From the NCBI GenBank assembly GCA_031283975.1, contig JAITAT010000003.1, forward strand, positions 1 to 11,991: 11,991 nucleotides of DNA, given 5' to 3'. The notes under the pieces are model-generated. The model was not told the origin of the DNA. It ran no database searches and saw only the letters and a list, made by a program, of their open reading frames with translations. The position numbers and the translations under genes were made by a program. Each line of letters starts with the position of its first letter. Position 1 is the first letter of the stretch. Origin of the DNA: Synergistaceae bacterium. GTDB taxonomy: Bacteria > Synergistota > Synergistia > Synergistales > Synergistaceae. Below, in pieces: positions 1-7,672 of the stretch.

Positions 1-1988
1 CTTTGTTTGTTGTGTCTTTTTTGGTTCTGTCGGTTGCCAGTTACAATTTATCACGAATCGCCCTTTCAAACAGCGCCAGAGAAACGGCTTTCGCGATAGG
101 TTCCCGTTACGCCGAACAACTTAATGCCAATATGGAATCTATTTCGGGCTATCTAAAAGCGATGTCGGCGATGCAGGTCATAAGGGAAGGCCGAGACAAA
201 GAAGAGATGGTCGCCGTCATGTCGGATATGTTCGACAAAACGGGAATGTTCGACGTACTCTTTTTTGTCTGGCCGGACGGCAGCGCGATACGTTCGGTCA
301 ATACCACATTCGACGCGAGTACGCGCGAATACTTCAAAAAAGTGTCTTCGACAAAGGCTTCTTACGTCTCAGACGTGACGATATCGAGTTCGACAGGAAG
401 GCCGTCCGTCATGATCTGCGAACCTGTCATGAATGAGGGCGAATTATCCGGAATTCTCGGGGTGACGTATGATCTGGGGAGAATGGACGGCATAATAAAA
501 AACATGAAATTCAAGGAAACAGGCTATGGCTTTATCGTGGACAAAACCGGACTCATCATATCCGACACTAAAAACCCCAGCATAGTAGGGAAGCTCAATA
601 TAAGCGAGAAACGCGCGAACCCGGATGCGGGAGTGGGCTTCACGGAAATCGATGACAATTTAATCGAACTGTTCAGGAACGCATCTTCCGGCTGGAATAC
701 GGAAGTCACCGGTACTTACGATTTCAACGGCATTGATTACGACGGAGTGCTGATTCCCATCAGCCTTCAGGGCGGACAGCATTGGCTTGTCGGAGTAGCG
801 GCTCCAGTCGTGGAGTTCAGCAAAGACGTGAACCGCCTCTCAAAGATCATGATTGCGATCTCCGTGAGCTTCATCGTCATAGCTTTCGTTTTAATCGTCC
901 TGATCAGCAATAGAGTGGCCGCGCCAATCGCCCTGATCAGGGACGAGTGTCTGATAATGGCCGACGGCGACCTCAGAGAACGCGCGGTCAACGTCAAACC
1001 GGGCGATGAGACCGGCGAACTGGCTCTTGGGTTTGTCATGATGAAAAAAAATCTGTATGGTTTGATAACGAAAGTAATGTCCGGAGCCGAAAACCTCGCG
1101 AGCGCCACCACAGAACTTCAGCTCGGTTCGATGAACTGCGCCAAGGTATCCGAGGTCGTCAGCCGTGCTATGGCCGACATTTCCAAGCGCACTAAAACGC
1201 AGGCCGATTCAACCAAGAACGTCTCCTCTATAGCGAACGAAATTTCCGAAATCACTCAAACCGCGCAGACAATGATGATCGAAGTGAACAATATCGCCTC
1301 CGGCACATCAAAAAACGCGGACGAGGGGCAGCTCGTGATCGAGAGAGCGATGAACCAGATGAAGAAAATAGGGCTCGATTCCTCCGCCGTTAGAGACGCC
1401 GTGGCCAAACTTTCCGACGGCTACAACGAGATAGGTCAGATCGTCAGCGTTATCTCTTCGATAGCTCAACAGACCAATCTGCTTGCGCTGAACGCGGCGA
1501 TCGAGGCGGCAAGGGCCGGAGAATCCGGCCGGGGTTTTGCGGTCGTGGCGGAGGAGGTCAGAAACCTGGCTGAAAGTTCTAGCGGCGCGGCACAGAAAAT
1601 AGCCGCCCTTATTTCAGAAAATCAGGATTGGATGGTACAAACCGTTGAAACGGCAAAATCCGCCTTGGACAGCGTGTCGACGGGCACGGAAGTCGTCAAC
1701 TCCGCCGGGGAAATTTTCGAAGGGATCGCCTCGTCGATCATATCGTTATCGGATCAAATAAAGACCGTTTCATCCTCGATCGAAAAAATAACCTCCGGCA
1801 ATCATGAACTTGCTTCGCTCATCGGCGGGATCGAGGAGATAAGCATGGAAAACATCTCGGACGTAGATAACGTGGTCACTAGTTCCGAGGAACAACTGGC
1901 GTCCACCGAAGAAATCGCCTCATCCTGCGATAATCTCGCCAATTTGGCATCGGGACTGCGGGAGGAGGCCTCCTCTTTTCGCGTCTGA
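1..1988 (+). CDS. Methyl-accepting chemotaxis protein with dCache-type sensor (5' end outside window)
   Basis: This is a transmembrane chemoreceptor that senses a ligand outside the membrane and controls CheA through CheW. The frame is open from base 3. The first visible residues are already the end of the first membrane helix, so the true start lies upstream. Visible residues 15-280 form the extracytoplasmic sensor and look like a double Cache domain (TREYFKK near 107-113, the GILGVTYDL strand near 150-158, and a second half near 172-270). A second membrane helix spans about 282-302, followed by a HAMP domain to about 355 and a long coiled-coil signalling domain. The highly conserved hairpin tip is intact ([19 protein letters not shown], about 489-507, then [16 protein letters not shown]). 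There is no C-terminal CheR/CheB-tethering pentapeptide; the protein ends SSFRV. The ligand cannot be told: the R-x-W-Y signature of amino-acid-binding dCache domains is replaced by R-E-Y-F. The stop lies 13 bases from the convergent regulator gene. Confidence 0.95.
   Translation, partial: LFVVSFLVLSVASYNLSRIALSNSARETAFAIGSRYAEQLNANMESISGYLKAMSAMQVIREGRDKEEMVAVMSDMFDKTGMFDVLFFVWPDGSAIRSVNTTFDASTREYFKKVSSTKASYVSDVTISSSTGRPSVMICEPVMNEGELSGILGVTYDLGRMDGIIKNMKFKETGYGFIVDKTGLIISDTKNPSIVGKLNISEKRANPDAGVGFTEIDDNLIELFRNASSGWNTEVTGTYDFNGIDYDGVLIPISLQGGQHWLVGVAAPVVEFSKDVNRLSKIMIAISVSFIVIAFVLIVLISNRVAAPIALIRDECLIMADGDLRERAVNVKPGDETGELALGFVMMKKNLYGLITKVMSGAENLASATTELQLGSMNCAKVSEVVSRAMADISKRTKTQADSTKNVSSIANEISEITQTAQTMMIEVNNIASGTSKNADEGQLVIERAMNQMKKIGLDSSAVRDAVAKLSDGYNEIGQIVSVISSIAQQTNLLALNAAIEAARAGESGRGFAVVAEEVRNLAESSSGAAQKIAALISENQDWMVQTVETAKSALDSVSTGTEVVNSAGEIFEGIASSIISLSDQIKTVSSSIEKITSGNHELASLIGGIEEISMENISDVDNVVTSSEEQLASTEEIASSCDNLANLASGLREEASSFRV
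1962..1975. repeat. Perfect 14-bp palindrome at the chemoreceptor 3' end
   Basis: The bases GAGGAGGCCTCCTC form a perfect inverted repeat with no loop, inside the last codons of the chemoreceptor gene. On the plus strand they are followed by TTTTC. The site lies at the junction of two convergent genes, so it could help end transcription. The lack of a loop and the short T-run make that weak, and it may simply reflect the codons for REEAS. Confidence 0.25.
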
Positions 1989-2001
1989 GAGAGGAACGCC
2001 G

Positions 2002-2715
2002 TCACCCGTCCGCTTTGAAGCGATACCCCGCTCCGTGAACCGTGATGATTACCCGGGGTTCCGAGGGCTTCAGTTCGATTTTCTGCCGCAGCCTGGCGAC
2101 GTGCTGATCGATCGAGCGCGTAGTGATGTCGCAGTCCGGTTCTATGCCCCATACCGCGTCGAGCAGGGTCTCACGTGATATCACCTTGTCGGGGTTACGC
2201 GCGAGATACCGCAGCAGTTCCGTCTCTTTGGGCGTAAGCTGAACCGGTTCTTTTTCGCCTTTTCTGACCGTCATCCTCTCGAAATTTATAACGGCGTCTC
2301 CCATAATCAGTTCAGTTTCCCCGGTGTTCGATGATGTTTTTTTACCAAGAGACGCGCGGCGGAGCGCGGAACGGATTCGGGCCGTCAATTCCGCTATGCC
2401 GAAAGGTTTTACGATATAGTCGTCGGCGCCAAGTTCCAGCCCGATGACCTTATCGACTTCCTCTCCCTTTGCGGTGAGCATCAAAATAGGCGTAACTGAG
2501 TCGGAACGTCTTATTTCCCTGCATACATCGTATCCGTTTATAAGAGGCATCATGATATCCATCAGGATGAGATCCGGCCGTGATTTTTTATAAAGCTCGA
2601 TCGCGGCGGCGCCATTTGCGGCCTCCAGCACCTCGTACCCCTCTAATTTCAACAAATCCGACACCCCCGCGAGTATCGCGGGATCATCCTCGGCTACAAG
2701 AATTTTCTCGTTCAC
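2002..2715 (-). CDS. OmpR/PhoB-family response regulator
   Basis: This is a two-component transcription regulator of 237 residues, a normal length for the family. The receiver domain (1-120) has the full phosphorylation site: acidic pocket E9-D10-D11, phosphoacceptor D53 in LILMDIMMP, T81 and K103 in VKPF. The C-terminal winged helix (about 135-235) has the usual features: LTPKETELLRYLARNP, then SIDQHVARLRQKI, then the terminal hairpin VHGAGYRF. The start is GTG at 2715. It overlaps the kinase stop codon as GTGA, with an AGGAAG ribosome site about 10 bases upstream, so the two genes are translationally coupled. It is the last gene of the VWA-kinase-regulator operon and is almost certainly the partner of that kinase. 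Its target is not shown, but the 11-base direct repeats upstream of the operon match the spacing used by this regulator family, which suggests autoregulation. Confidence 0.95.
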   Translation of the reverse strand: MNEKILVAEDDPAILAGVSDLLKLEGYEVLEAANGAAAIELYKKSRPDLILMDIMMPLINGYDVCREIRRSDSVTPILMLTAKGEEVDKVIGLELGADDYIVKPFGIAELTARIRSALRRASLGKKTSSNTGETELIMGDAVINFERMTVRKGEKEPVQLTPKETELLRYLARNPDKVISRETLLDAVWGIEPDCDITTRSIDQHVARLRQKIELKPSEPRVIITVHGAGYRFKADG

Positions 2716-4700
2716 CCGTCACATACTTCCTTTCGTTCCGGCGAGTCGCCTTCGTCAGGACAGACAGGAAGCGTCAGCGTAAATATACTGCCTCCCCCGT
2801 GCCTTGGAGCGTATGCCACATCTCCGCCGTGACGCCTCGCTATATCCCTGGCTATAAAAAGCCCCAGCCCGCTTCCGCCGCGCGGAGCGGACAGGGAATC
2901 ATCCCCCCGGACAAATTCCTTAAAAATTTTATCTTTCATGCCGGGTTCCACACCGATGCCTCTGTCGGCGACCGATACGCCGGCATACCCATTCTCGAGG
3001 GCGCATTCGACAGATATCTCTTTGACGCCGCCCGAGTATTTTTCGGCATTCGAAAGCAGGTTCATTATGACCTGCTTCAAACTTTCCCTGTCGCCTTTCA
3101 CCGTCAGCGGGCCATTGCCGGAAAACGACGCCGCGAAACCCAATCTCGCGAGATGCGGTTCGAACTGTAAAAACGTCGCCCTCGCCACTTCGGTCATGGA
3201 AAATTTTTCACTCTTATATCGTTCCCTGCCCTCACCTTTTCGTGAAAACATTAGGACATTGTCAACCAGGTGCGCGAGTCTGTCGGTTTCGGACATCATC
3301 GTTCTAAGATACTCGCGCCTTCGTTCTTCGTCGCTCTGTTTGCCGGAAAGCAATATTTCCGCGTACAGCCTTATCGAAGTCAGCGGAGTTTTAAGCTCGT
3401 GGGACACGTTCGCCACAAAGGTCGTTTTTTGAGACGCCACGCGCATTTCATAGGACATCATGCGAATCAGTACGACGCTTCCTATGAACATCACCGAACA
3501 TAGGGTCGCTACCTGAACCCATATCACGACGCGCGCATAATTCGCCCTTGCCGCGAGCGCTCCGGGATCGGACAGCCATGCCCCGACTTCCCATCTGGGC
3601 AATTCGGGGGATATCTCCCGCGCGACAAACGGCCGGCTCCAATCAGGCTCGCCGGCCAGCAACGTTTCCGGCGCCACTATGGGGGAACCTGTCTCATCCA
3701 GTACGGTCAATATTCGTGCCTCGGAAAATATATCCGGAATCAGGTCGGCGATCTTGTCTCTTAGAATTTCCATGCGGACAGAGCATCCGATTATGACGTC
3801 CTCGGATTTTTTCGCCCAAAAAAGCACTTCCAGCCCCTCATCCGATATGTACGGCAACAACCCCGCGTCGGATTCGGAAATCAGATCGGCAAACGATCGG
3901 CTGCGCGACACGGTTTTCGAACGAGTCTGGCGAAGATTCGAGTTTCCGGCGGCGAGTCCCGGAATAGCCACTTTCGGCTCCAAACCGAGTTCATCCTTCG
4001 GAGCCGGAGGAGAAAGCGCATCCGCCGCCATCTCCCCGGCCTGCGCGGGCGGATACTTCCTGGCCTGCGGCACTACGTTGCGCTGAAGTATCTCGAACCC
4101 GGAGGCCGAAGCCTGTTTGAAAACCTCGTCACGGGCTTCGGTATCCGTCTCCATCCTGCTCTCTATCATCTGGCGGGAAATACCCGTATTGCCATCGGAT
4201 AAGGGCAAACTCACAGGCTCGCTCGCAAATGACGACGCTCCGGCCGTCTCCGCCCGCGATTCGGTTCTGTATATTCGCGTCACGAGATCGTACACCGGAA
4301 GACGGGCGCCTCCAATCAAAAAAAGCCCGAATATATCCATGAAGCGCTGCCGCTTTTCGCCGCCGTTGTCGGCTATCCGAAGGCCGCCCTTGTTCAGTGT
4401 GAAAGGAATGCCGACAAACGGGTCGATTTCCGGCCACAACTCAACCGGCAGTGAACTGCCGATTTCAGACTCCGCTTCGCGGTACAATGAATCCCGCACA
4501 TCCCGCATAAGTTGTTCCACTCTGCGCGACGCCAGGTCAATTTCCGCCGCAAGCGCCCCCTCCATGCGCCGCTCGACGTAAGCCTGCTCTCTTTCCGCCG
4601 CGCGGAGCGCGAGCATGCTCAAGGCGATGCCGGGAATGAGCACCGCCGTAACGAGCACCAATATCAGGGTTCGGGCAAGTGTTTTCCTATTCGCTTTCAT
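2712..4700 (-). CDS. Membrane sensor histidine kinase with large extracytoplasmic region and no HAMP
   Basis: This is the sensor kinase of the adjacent regulator, 662 residues. One membrane helix lies at about 11-34 and a second at about 391-413. The roughly 355 residues between them face outside the cytoplasm. They resemble a split Cache/PAS-like sensor: the parts at 45-145 and 275-385 look folded, and about 150-270 is a Pro/Ala/Ser/Arg-rich, low-complexity linker. The HisKA domain follows the second helix almost directly, with no room for a HAMP domain. Phosphoacceptor is H434 in NVSHELKTPLTSIRLYAE. The HATPase domain is complete: N box VIMNLLSNAEKYS (545-556), G1 box DRGIG (579-583), F-type box FKEFVRGDD, G2 box GGSGLGLFIA (608-617). 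The ATG at 4700 lies inside the end of the VWA gene (14-base overlap) with GGACAGGG just ahead. The signal sensed is unknown; the operon suggests it involves the exported VWA protein. Confidence 0.93.
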   Translation of the reverse strand: MKANRKTLARTLILVLVTAVLIPGIALSMLALRAAEREQAYVERRMEGALAAEIDLASRRVEQLMRDVRDSLYREAESEIGSSLPVELWPEIDPFVGIPFTLNKGGLRIADNGGEKRQRFMDIFGLFLIGGARLPVYDLVTRIYRTESRAETAGASSFASEPVSLPLSDGNTGISRQMIESRMETDTEARDEVFKQASASGFEILQRNVVPQARKYPPAQAGEMAADALSPPAPKDELGLEPKVAIPGLAAGNSNLRQTRSKTVSRSRSFADLISESDAGLLPYISDEGLEVLFWAKKSEDVIIGCSVRMEILRDKIADLIPDIFSEARILTVLDETGSPIVAPETLLAGEPDWSRPFVAREISPELPRWEVGAWLSDPGALAARANYARVVIWVQVATLCSVMFIGSVVLIRMMSYEMRVASQKTTFVANVSHELKTPLTSIRLYAEILLSGKQSDEERRREYLRTMMSETDRLAHLVDNVLMFSRKGEGRERYKSEKFSMTEVARATFLQFEPHLARLGFAASFSGNGPLTVKGDRESLKQVIMNLLSNAEKYSGGVKEISVECALENGYAGVSVADRGIGVEPGMKDKIFKEFVRGDDSLSAPRGGSGLGLFIARDIARRHGGDVAYAPRHGGGSIFTLTLPVCPDEGDSPERKEVCDG

Positions 4701-6063
4701 CCCTGTCCGATTGATCGTCCACGTCCGACTGTTGATTTTTCGTCACGTAGGCTTTGTTGACGCTTTTTTTGCGCTGTTCGTTGGACATAGACTCGTTTTC
4801 CATCATATATGACGCGAGTTCGTCGAAATCCGAAATGTCGCCTTTCATTTCCTCCCCGGCTTTGGCGGATGCGGGAAGCGGAGCGTTTAATTTCAAATAG
4901 TCCGCCCTGCCGCGCAGAAGATCCGACGCTTCTTTAACGCGGCCGTCATCGGCCAGCCTGACCGCGCCTTCCCTTATCTCCGCGGTTTTGGCCATCTCGG
5001 CCTGATGAGTTATTTCAACGTCGCGGTTTTTCGCCACTTCGGACGAGTCTTCCTCGTATCTTATTTCAAACGGGGATTCGAGCGTGACCGGCAAGCCGCT
5101 CACCGCATCGATATACTCCACTTTCACGCTCCCGGCGCGCAGCGTCATTCCGTCCCGTCCCTCAGGGATTTCCAGTTCAAAGAGCGCGTATTTTTCAGTC
5201 CCGTACAGGCTGCCGATATCGGTCTCCGCGATATTGCGTTCCACCGAGCTTTCGCGCCCCAGAGTCCGAATCGGTTTAGTTCCTTCCTCACAGTAAAGCG
5301 TCACTTTCACTCGGCGCCCGGTCAGCGCTACCGCGTCCCGCATATCGCGCAGGAATATCTCGGAAAGCGCGTCTGAATTTTTCGCAAAATACGCGTTGCC
5401 TCCGCTCTGGGACGCGAGAGCCGTCATCGTATCTTCATCGTAATCAAGCCCCAGCCCTATCGTTGTGATGGTTATGTCCCTGCGCGCGAGCCGCCGCCCA
5501 AGGCCGGTCAATGCTTCCACTGTCGATGGGCCGACATTGGCAAGCCCGTCGGAAAGAAGAACGACGCGCGGAACATGGCCTGTTTCAATGAAAGGCGCTA
5601 TTTCGCCTGCCCCTTTCTCAATTCCGTCGTAAAGCGCCGTGTTGCCACCCGCTCTGACGCGGGATATTTTTTGCCCGAAACGGTCATAATCCCCTGCCGG
5701 CCCCGCCGGAACCAGGACGTACGGTTCATCGTCGTAGACCACTACGGCCGCCGTGTCATTACCGCCGAGCATACTGAGAGCCTCCAGCGCGCCGCGTTTA
5801 GCGTTTTCCATCTTTTCGCCCGTGCCCATCGAACCGGATTTGTCTATTACGAGCGCCACTGCCAGCGGCGCTCGCTTGTCAGTCTTCGATAGTACAGGAT
5901 CGACAAGCGCCCGCACCGTCACTTTCCTGGAGCCGCCAACGCTGACGACCGGGGTATCCATTCCGACTTTCAGCACGACCGAACGCGCCGTCTCCGCGCT
6001 CGCGGTTCCGGAAAAAACAAGCGCTGCTAACGCCAATACAGATAACTTCAACCTATGTGACAT
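4687..6063 (-). CDS. Exported von Willebrand factor A (VWA) domain protein
   Basis: This is a 458-residue protein with a Sec signal peptide (MSHRLKLSVLALAALVFSG, likely cut after TASA near residue 23), so it acts outside the cytoplasmic membrane. A VWA domain covers about 67-245 with a complete metal-binding MIDAS: DKSGS at 74-78, T142 in GGNTALYDG and D172 in LLSDG. It resembles the COG2304-type bacterial VWA proteins, which are thought to bind partner proteins through the bound metal. A beta-rich region follows (about 248-345), then a helical, charged tail ending in many Asp/Ser/Glu. No membrane anchor or sortase signal is seen at the C terminus. I chose the ATG at 6063 because GGGAGGTG sits about 8 bases ahead of it; a GTG at 6072 lies within that ribosome site. 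It is first in the operon with the kinase and regulator, so a role as sensory partner of the kinase is a reasonable inference, not shown. Confidence 0.88.
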   Translation of the reverse strand: MSHRLKLSVLALAALVFSGTASAETARSVVLKVGMDTPVVSVGGSRKVTVRALVDPVLSKTDKRAPLAVALVIDKSGSMGTGEKMENAKRGALEALSMLGGNDTAAVVVYDDEPYVLVPAGPAGDYDRFGQKISRVRAGGNTALYDGIEKGAGEIAPFIETGHVPRVVLLSDGLANVGPSTVEALTGLGRRLARRDITITTIGLGLDYDEDTMTALASQSGGNAYFAKNSDALSEIFLRDMRDAVALTGRRVKVTLYCEEGTKPIRTLGRESSVERNIAETDIGSLYGTEKYALFELEIPEGRDGMTLRAGSVKVEYIDAVSGLPVTLESPFEIRYEEDSSEVAKNRDVEITHQAEMAKTAEIREGAVRLADDGRVKEASDLLRGRADYLKLNAPLPASAKAGEEMKGDISDFDELASYMMENESMSNEQRKKSVNKAYVTKNQQSDVDDQSDRDESE

Positions 6064-6083
6064 CGACGTCACCTCCCGGAACT

Positions 6084-6114
6084 ATGATACGAAAAAACAG
6101 CGAACAGTTGTCAC
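6084..6114 (-). promoter_or_regulatory. Possible promoter of the VWA-kinase-regulator operon
   Basis: Reading the minus strand, GTGACA (6114-6109, five of six match to TTGACA) is followed after 19 bases by TATCAT (6089-6084, five of six match to TATAAT). The spacer is longer than ideal, as is common for promoters that need an activator. The -35 overlaps the fourth of the 11-base repeats. A start site about 7 bases after the -10 would fall at the first base of the ribosome site, giving a very short leader; this is a reason for caution. Confidence 0.4.
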
Positions 6115-6146
6115 ACCCGCGTCATAATTTTGTAACGGAATTGTAA
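6103..6146 (-). promoter_or_regulatory. Four 11-base-period direct repeats: putative OmpR/PhoB-type regulator binding site
   Basis: Reading the minus strand, hexamers begin at 6146 (TTACAA), 6135 (TTACAA), 6124 (TGACGC) and 6113 (TGACAA), each separated by exactly five bases (TTCCG, AATTA, GGGTG). The consensus is T(T/G)ACAA with an 11-base period, one helical turn. PhoB of proteobacteria and PhoP of Bacillus bind tandem direct repeats with this period, and four units would fit two regulator dimers. The array ends 13 bases upstream of the candidate -10 and covers the -35, the usual place for an activator of this family. The operon encodes an OmpR/PhoB-type regulator, so autoregulation is the simplest reading. 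The repeats are seen; the binding is inferred. Confidence 0.5.
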
Positions 6147-6192
6147 AAGCGCCGCCTGTTCCGGTGACGGCACTGAACACATCCGAGGCGGC
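6144..6192 (-). terminator. Probable rho-independent terminator after surE
   Basis: On the minus strand, 14 bases beyond the surE stop, GCCGCC (6192-6187) can pair with GGCGGC (6156-6151). Inside it, TGTTC pairs with GAACA, and GTG pairs with CAC around a CCGT loop. A 7-base bulge on the 5' side interrupts the stem. The structure is followed by GC and four Ts (6148-6145). The T-run is short, so efficiency may be partial. It would separate the housekeeping run from the signalling operon, and its T-run abuts the first 11-base repeat. Confidence 0.45.
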
Positions 6193-6205
6193 CGATGCCT
6201 CTTTA

Positions 6206-7006
6206 TTACGCGATATTCAAGGATTTATCGAGCTTTTTGTCCAAAGAATCGGAGCGCATCTCGACGAGCAGGCCGTAATCCGTCATGTCCATGCTTATCG
6301 GAGTGACCGACACGTAACCCTCGTTCACCGCCGTGACGTCGGTTCCCTCTTGATGTTCGTCTGATATTTGTCCGACTACCCAATAACTGTCATTTCCGTG
6401 AGGGTCTTTCATGCAGGTTATCTTGTCGATGTACTCGCGCTTCCCGCGCTGGGTGAGTTTGAAACCTTTTATGTTTTTGATGAGTTCATTGGGCACGTTT
6501 ACGTTGAGCAGCGCACCGGGCGGCAGCGGATTTTTTTCGACGTGCTCCAGCACCGCCATCGCCGAGAGAGCGGCGGTCATGTTGTGTTTGAAACTGTCGC
6601 CGGGCTTGCTGCACAGGGATACCGCCACCGCGGGGCGTTTCAGGATGACGCCCTCCATGGCGGCGCATACCGTGCCGGAATAAGTCACATCGTCACTCAT
6701 ATTAGGGCCTTGATTGATGCCGGAAACGACGCAGTCCGCCGACGGGAACAACATCTCCAGCCCGATGGTGACGCAGTCGGTAGGTGTTCCGTCGCAAGCG
6801 TATGCCGAAACCCCCGCGGAAAACATGCCCGGATCGAGCGGGCGCACACGCACGGGGCGATCGACGGTTATGGCGTGCCCCATTCCGCTGCGCTCACGGT
6901 CGGGCGCCACGACAGCGGCAAGCCAGCCTTTGTCGGCCAGCATACGCGAGATGATTTGTATGCCTTGAGATATCACTCCATCGTCGTTAGTAAGCAATAT
7001 TTTCAT
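6206..7006 (-). CDS. surE: 5'/3'-nucleotidase SurE (survival protein)
   Basis: SurE is a metal-dependent phosphatase that removes phosphate from nucleoside monophosphates (EC 3.1.3.5 and related activities) in the cytoplasm, with a role in stationary-phase survival. The 266-residue length is normal. Signature residues are present: the N-terminal LLTNDDG motif with metal ligands D8 and D9, APDRERSGMGH with S40, and SGINQGPNMSDDVTYSGTVCAAMEG with N98. The ATG start at 7006 has GGAGGAG about 11 bases upstream, lying inside the last codons of the protease gene. Only six bases separate the two genes. It is the last gene of the housekeeping run and is followed by the probable terminator. Confidence 0.97.
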   Translation of the reverse strand: MKILLTNDDGVISQGIQIISRMLADKGWLAAVVAPDRERSGMGHAITVDRPVRVRPLDPGMFSAGVSAYACDGTPTDCVTIGLEMLFPSADCVVSGINQGPNMSDDVTYSGTVCAAMEGVILKRPAVAVSLCSKPGDSFKHNMTAALSAMAVLEHVEKNPLPPGALLNVNVPNELIKNIKGFKLTQRGKREYIDKITCMKDPHGNDSYWVVGQISDEHQEGTDVTAVNEGYVSVTPISMDMTDYGLLVEMRSDSLDKKLDKSLNIA

Positions 7007-7012
7007 TTAATA

Positions 7013-7672
7013 TTATGCTCCTCCAATTAAAGAAGTTATCTTGAAAAGAGAAGATACCGCCAATCCGAAAAACGGCTCCATTATTTTGCCCATAATACCG
7101 CTCAAAGAAAGCGCCAATATGATAATTATTCCGTATCTTTCGAGGAAGAAAAAACCGCGCAGCCAGGAGAAGGGCAGAAATACCGACAGCACCCTGGAAC
7201 CGTCGAGCGGCGGGATCGGTATCAGATTGAATATCCCCAGCCCCACATTTATCAGCAGCATATCCATCATCACCATATGAAACGGCGTCATCGCTATATT
7301 GCCTGAAAAAAGAAAATAGGGGAAAAATCTCGCCAGCAGGCCGTAAAATATGGCTACCGCGAGCGCGCTCAGAAAATTGCCGGCCGCGCCCGCGAGGCTC
7401 ACCAGCACGATATCGCGCTTGGGTTTTCTGAAGTTCCGCGAGTTTATCTGCACGGGTCTCGCCCAGCCGAAGCGGAAAAATATCAGCATCAGCGTCCCCA
7501 CCGGGTCGAGGTGCGCGAGCGGGTTCAACGAAAGCCGCCCCTGTCTCTCGGCCGTATTGTCGCCAAGTTTATACGCCACCCAGCCGTGACAAAACTCATG
7601 GAATGATAAAGCCCACAGCAGGCCGGGGATTCGAAGCAGCATCTCGACAATGCCCGTATTGCTATAGTTCAA
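7013..7672 (-). CDS. Site-2 protease family (M50) integral membrane zinc protease
   Basis: This is a 219-residue multi-spanning membrane protein of the compact M50 class. The zinc site is HEFCH at 25-29 within the first hydrophobic stretch, with a third ligand D157 in NLIPIPPLDGSR (149-160). These are the two hallmark motifs of the family. Hydrophobic segments lie near 8-24, 55-70, 88-112, 133-153 and 165-192. No PDZ domain or extra soluble domain is present, unlike RseP/RasP. Members cleave substrates inside the membrane, but the substrate of this compact group is usually unknown and cannot be told here. The TTG start at 7672 overlaps the TGA of the upstream gene as TTGA, and AGAGGTGA sits about 9 bases before it. 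No metal ligand is missing. Confidence 0.93.
   Translation of the reverse strand: MNYSNTGIVEMLLRIPGLLWALSFHEFCHGWVAYKLGDNTAERQGRLSLNPLAHLDPVGTLMLIFFRFGWARPVQINSRNFRKPKRDIVLVSLAGAAGNFLSALAVAIFYGLLARFFPYFLFSGNIAMTPFHMVMMDMLLINVGLGIFNLIPIPPLDGSRVLSVFLPFSWLRGFFFLERYGIIIILALSLSGIMGKIMEPFFGLAVSSLFKITSLIGGA

Noticed and set aside
3..5. TTG at base 3 as the start of the chemoreceptor
   Set aside because: It falls inside the first membrane helix. Chemoreceptors have some residues before that helix, so the gene begins outside the window.
6064..6072. GTG start at 6072 for the VWA protein
   Set aside because: The GTG is part of the GGGAGGTG ribosome site that serves the ATG at 6063.
6187..6203. GAGGC/GCCTC hairpin followed by TTTA on the plus strand as a terminator
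   Set aside because: No plus-strand gene enters this region, and on the minus strand no T-run follows it.
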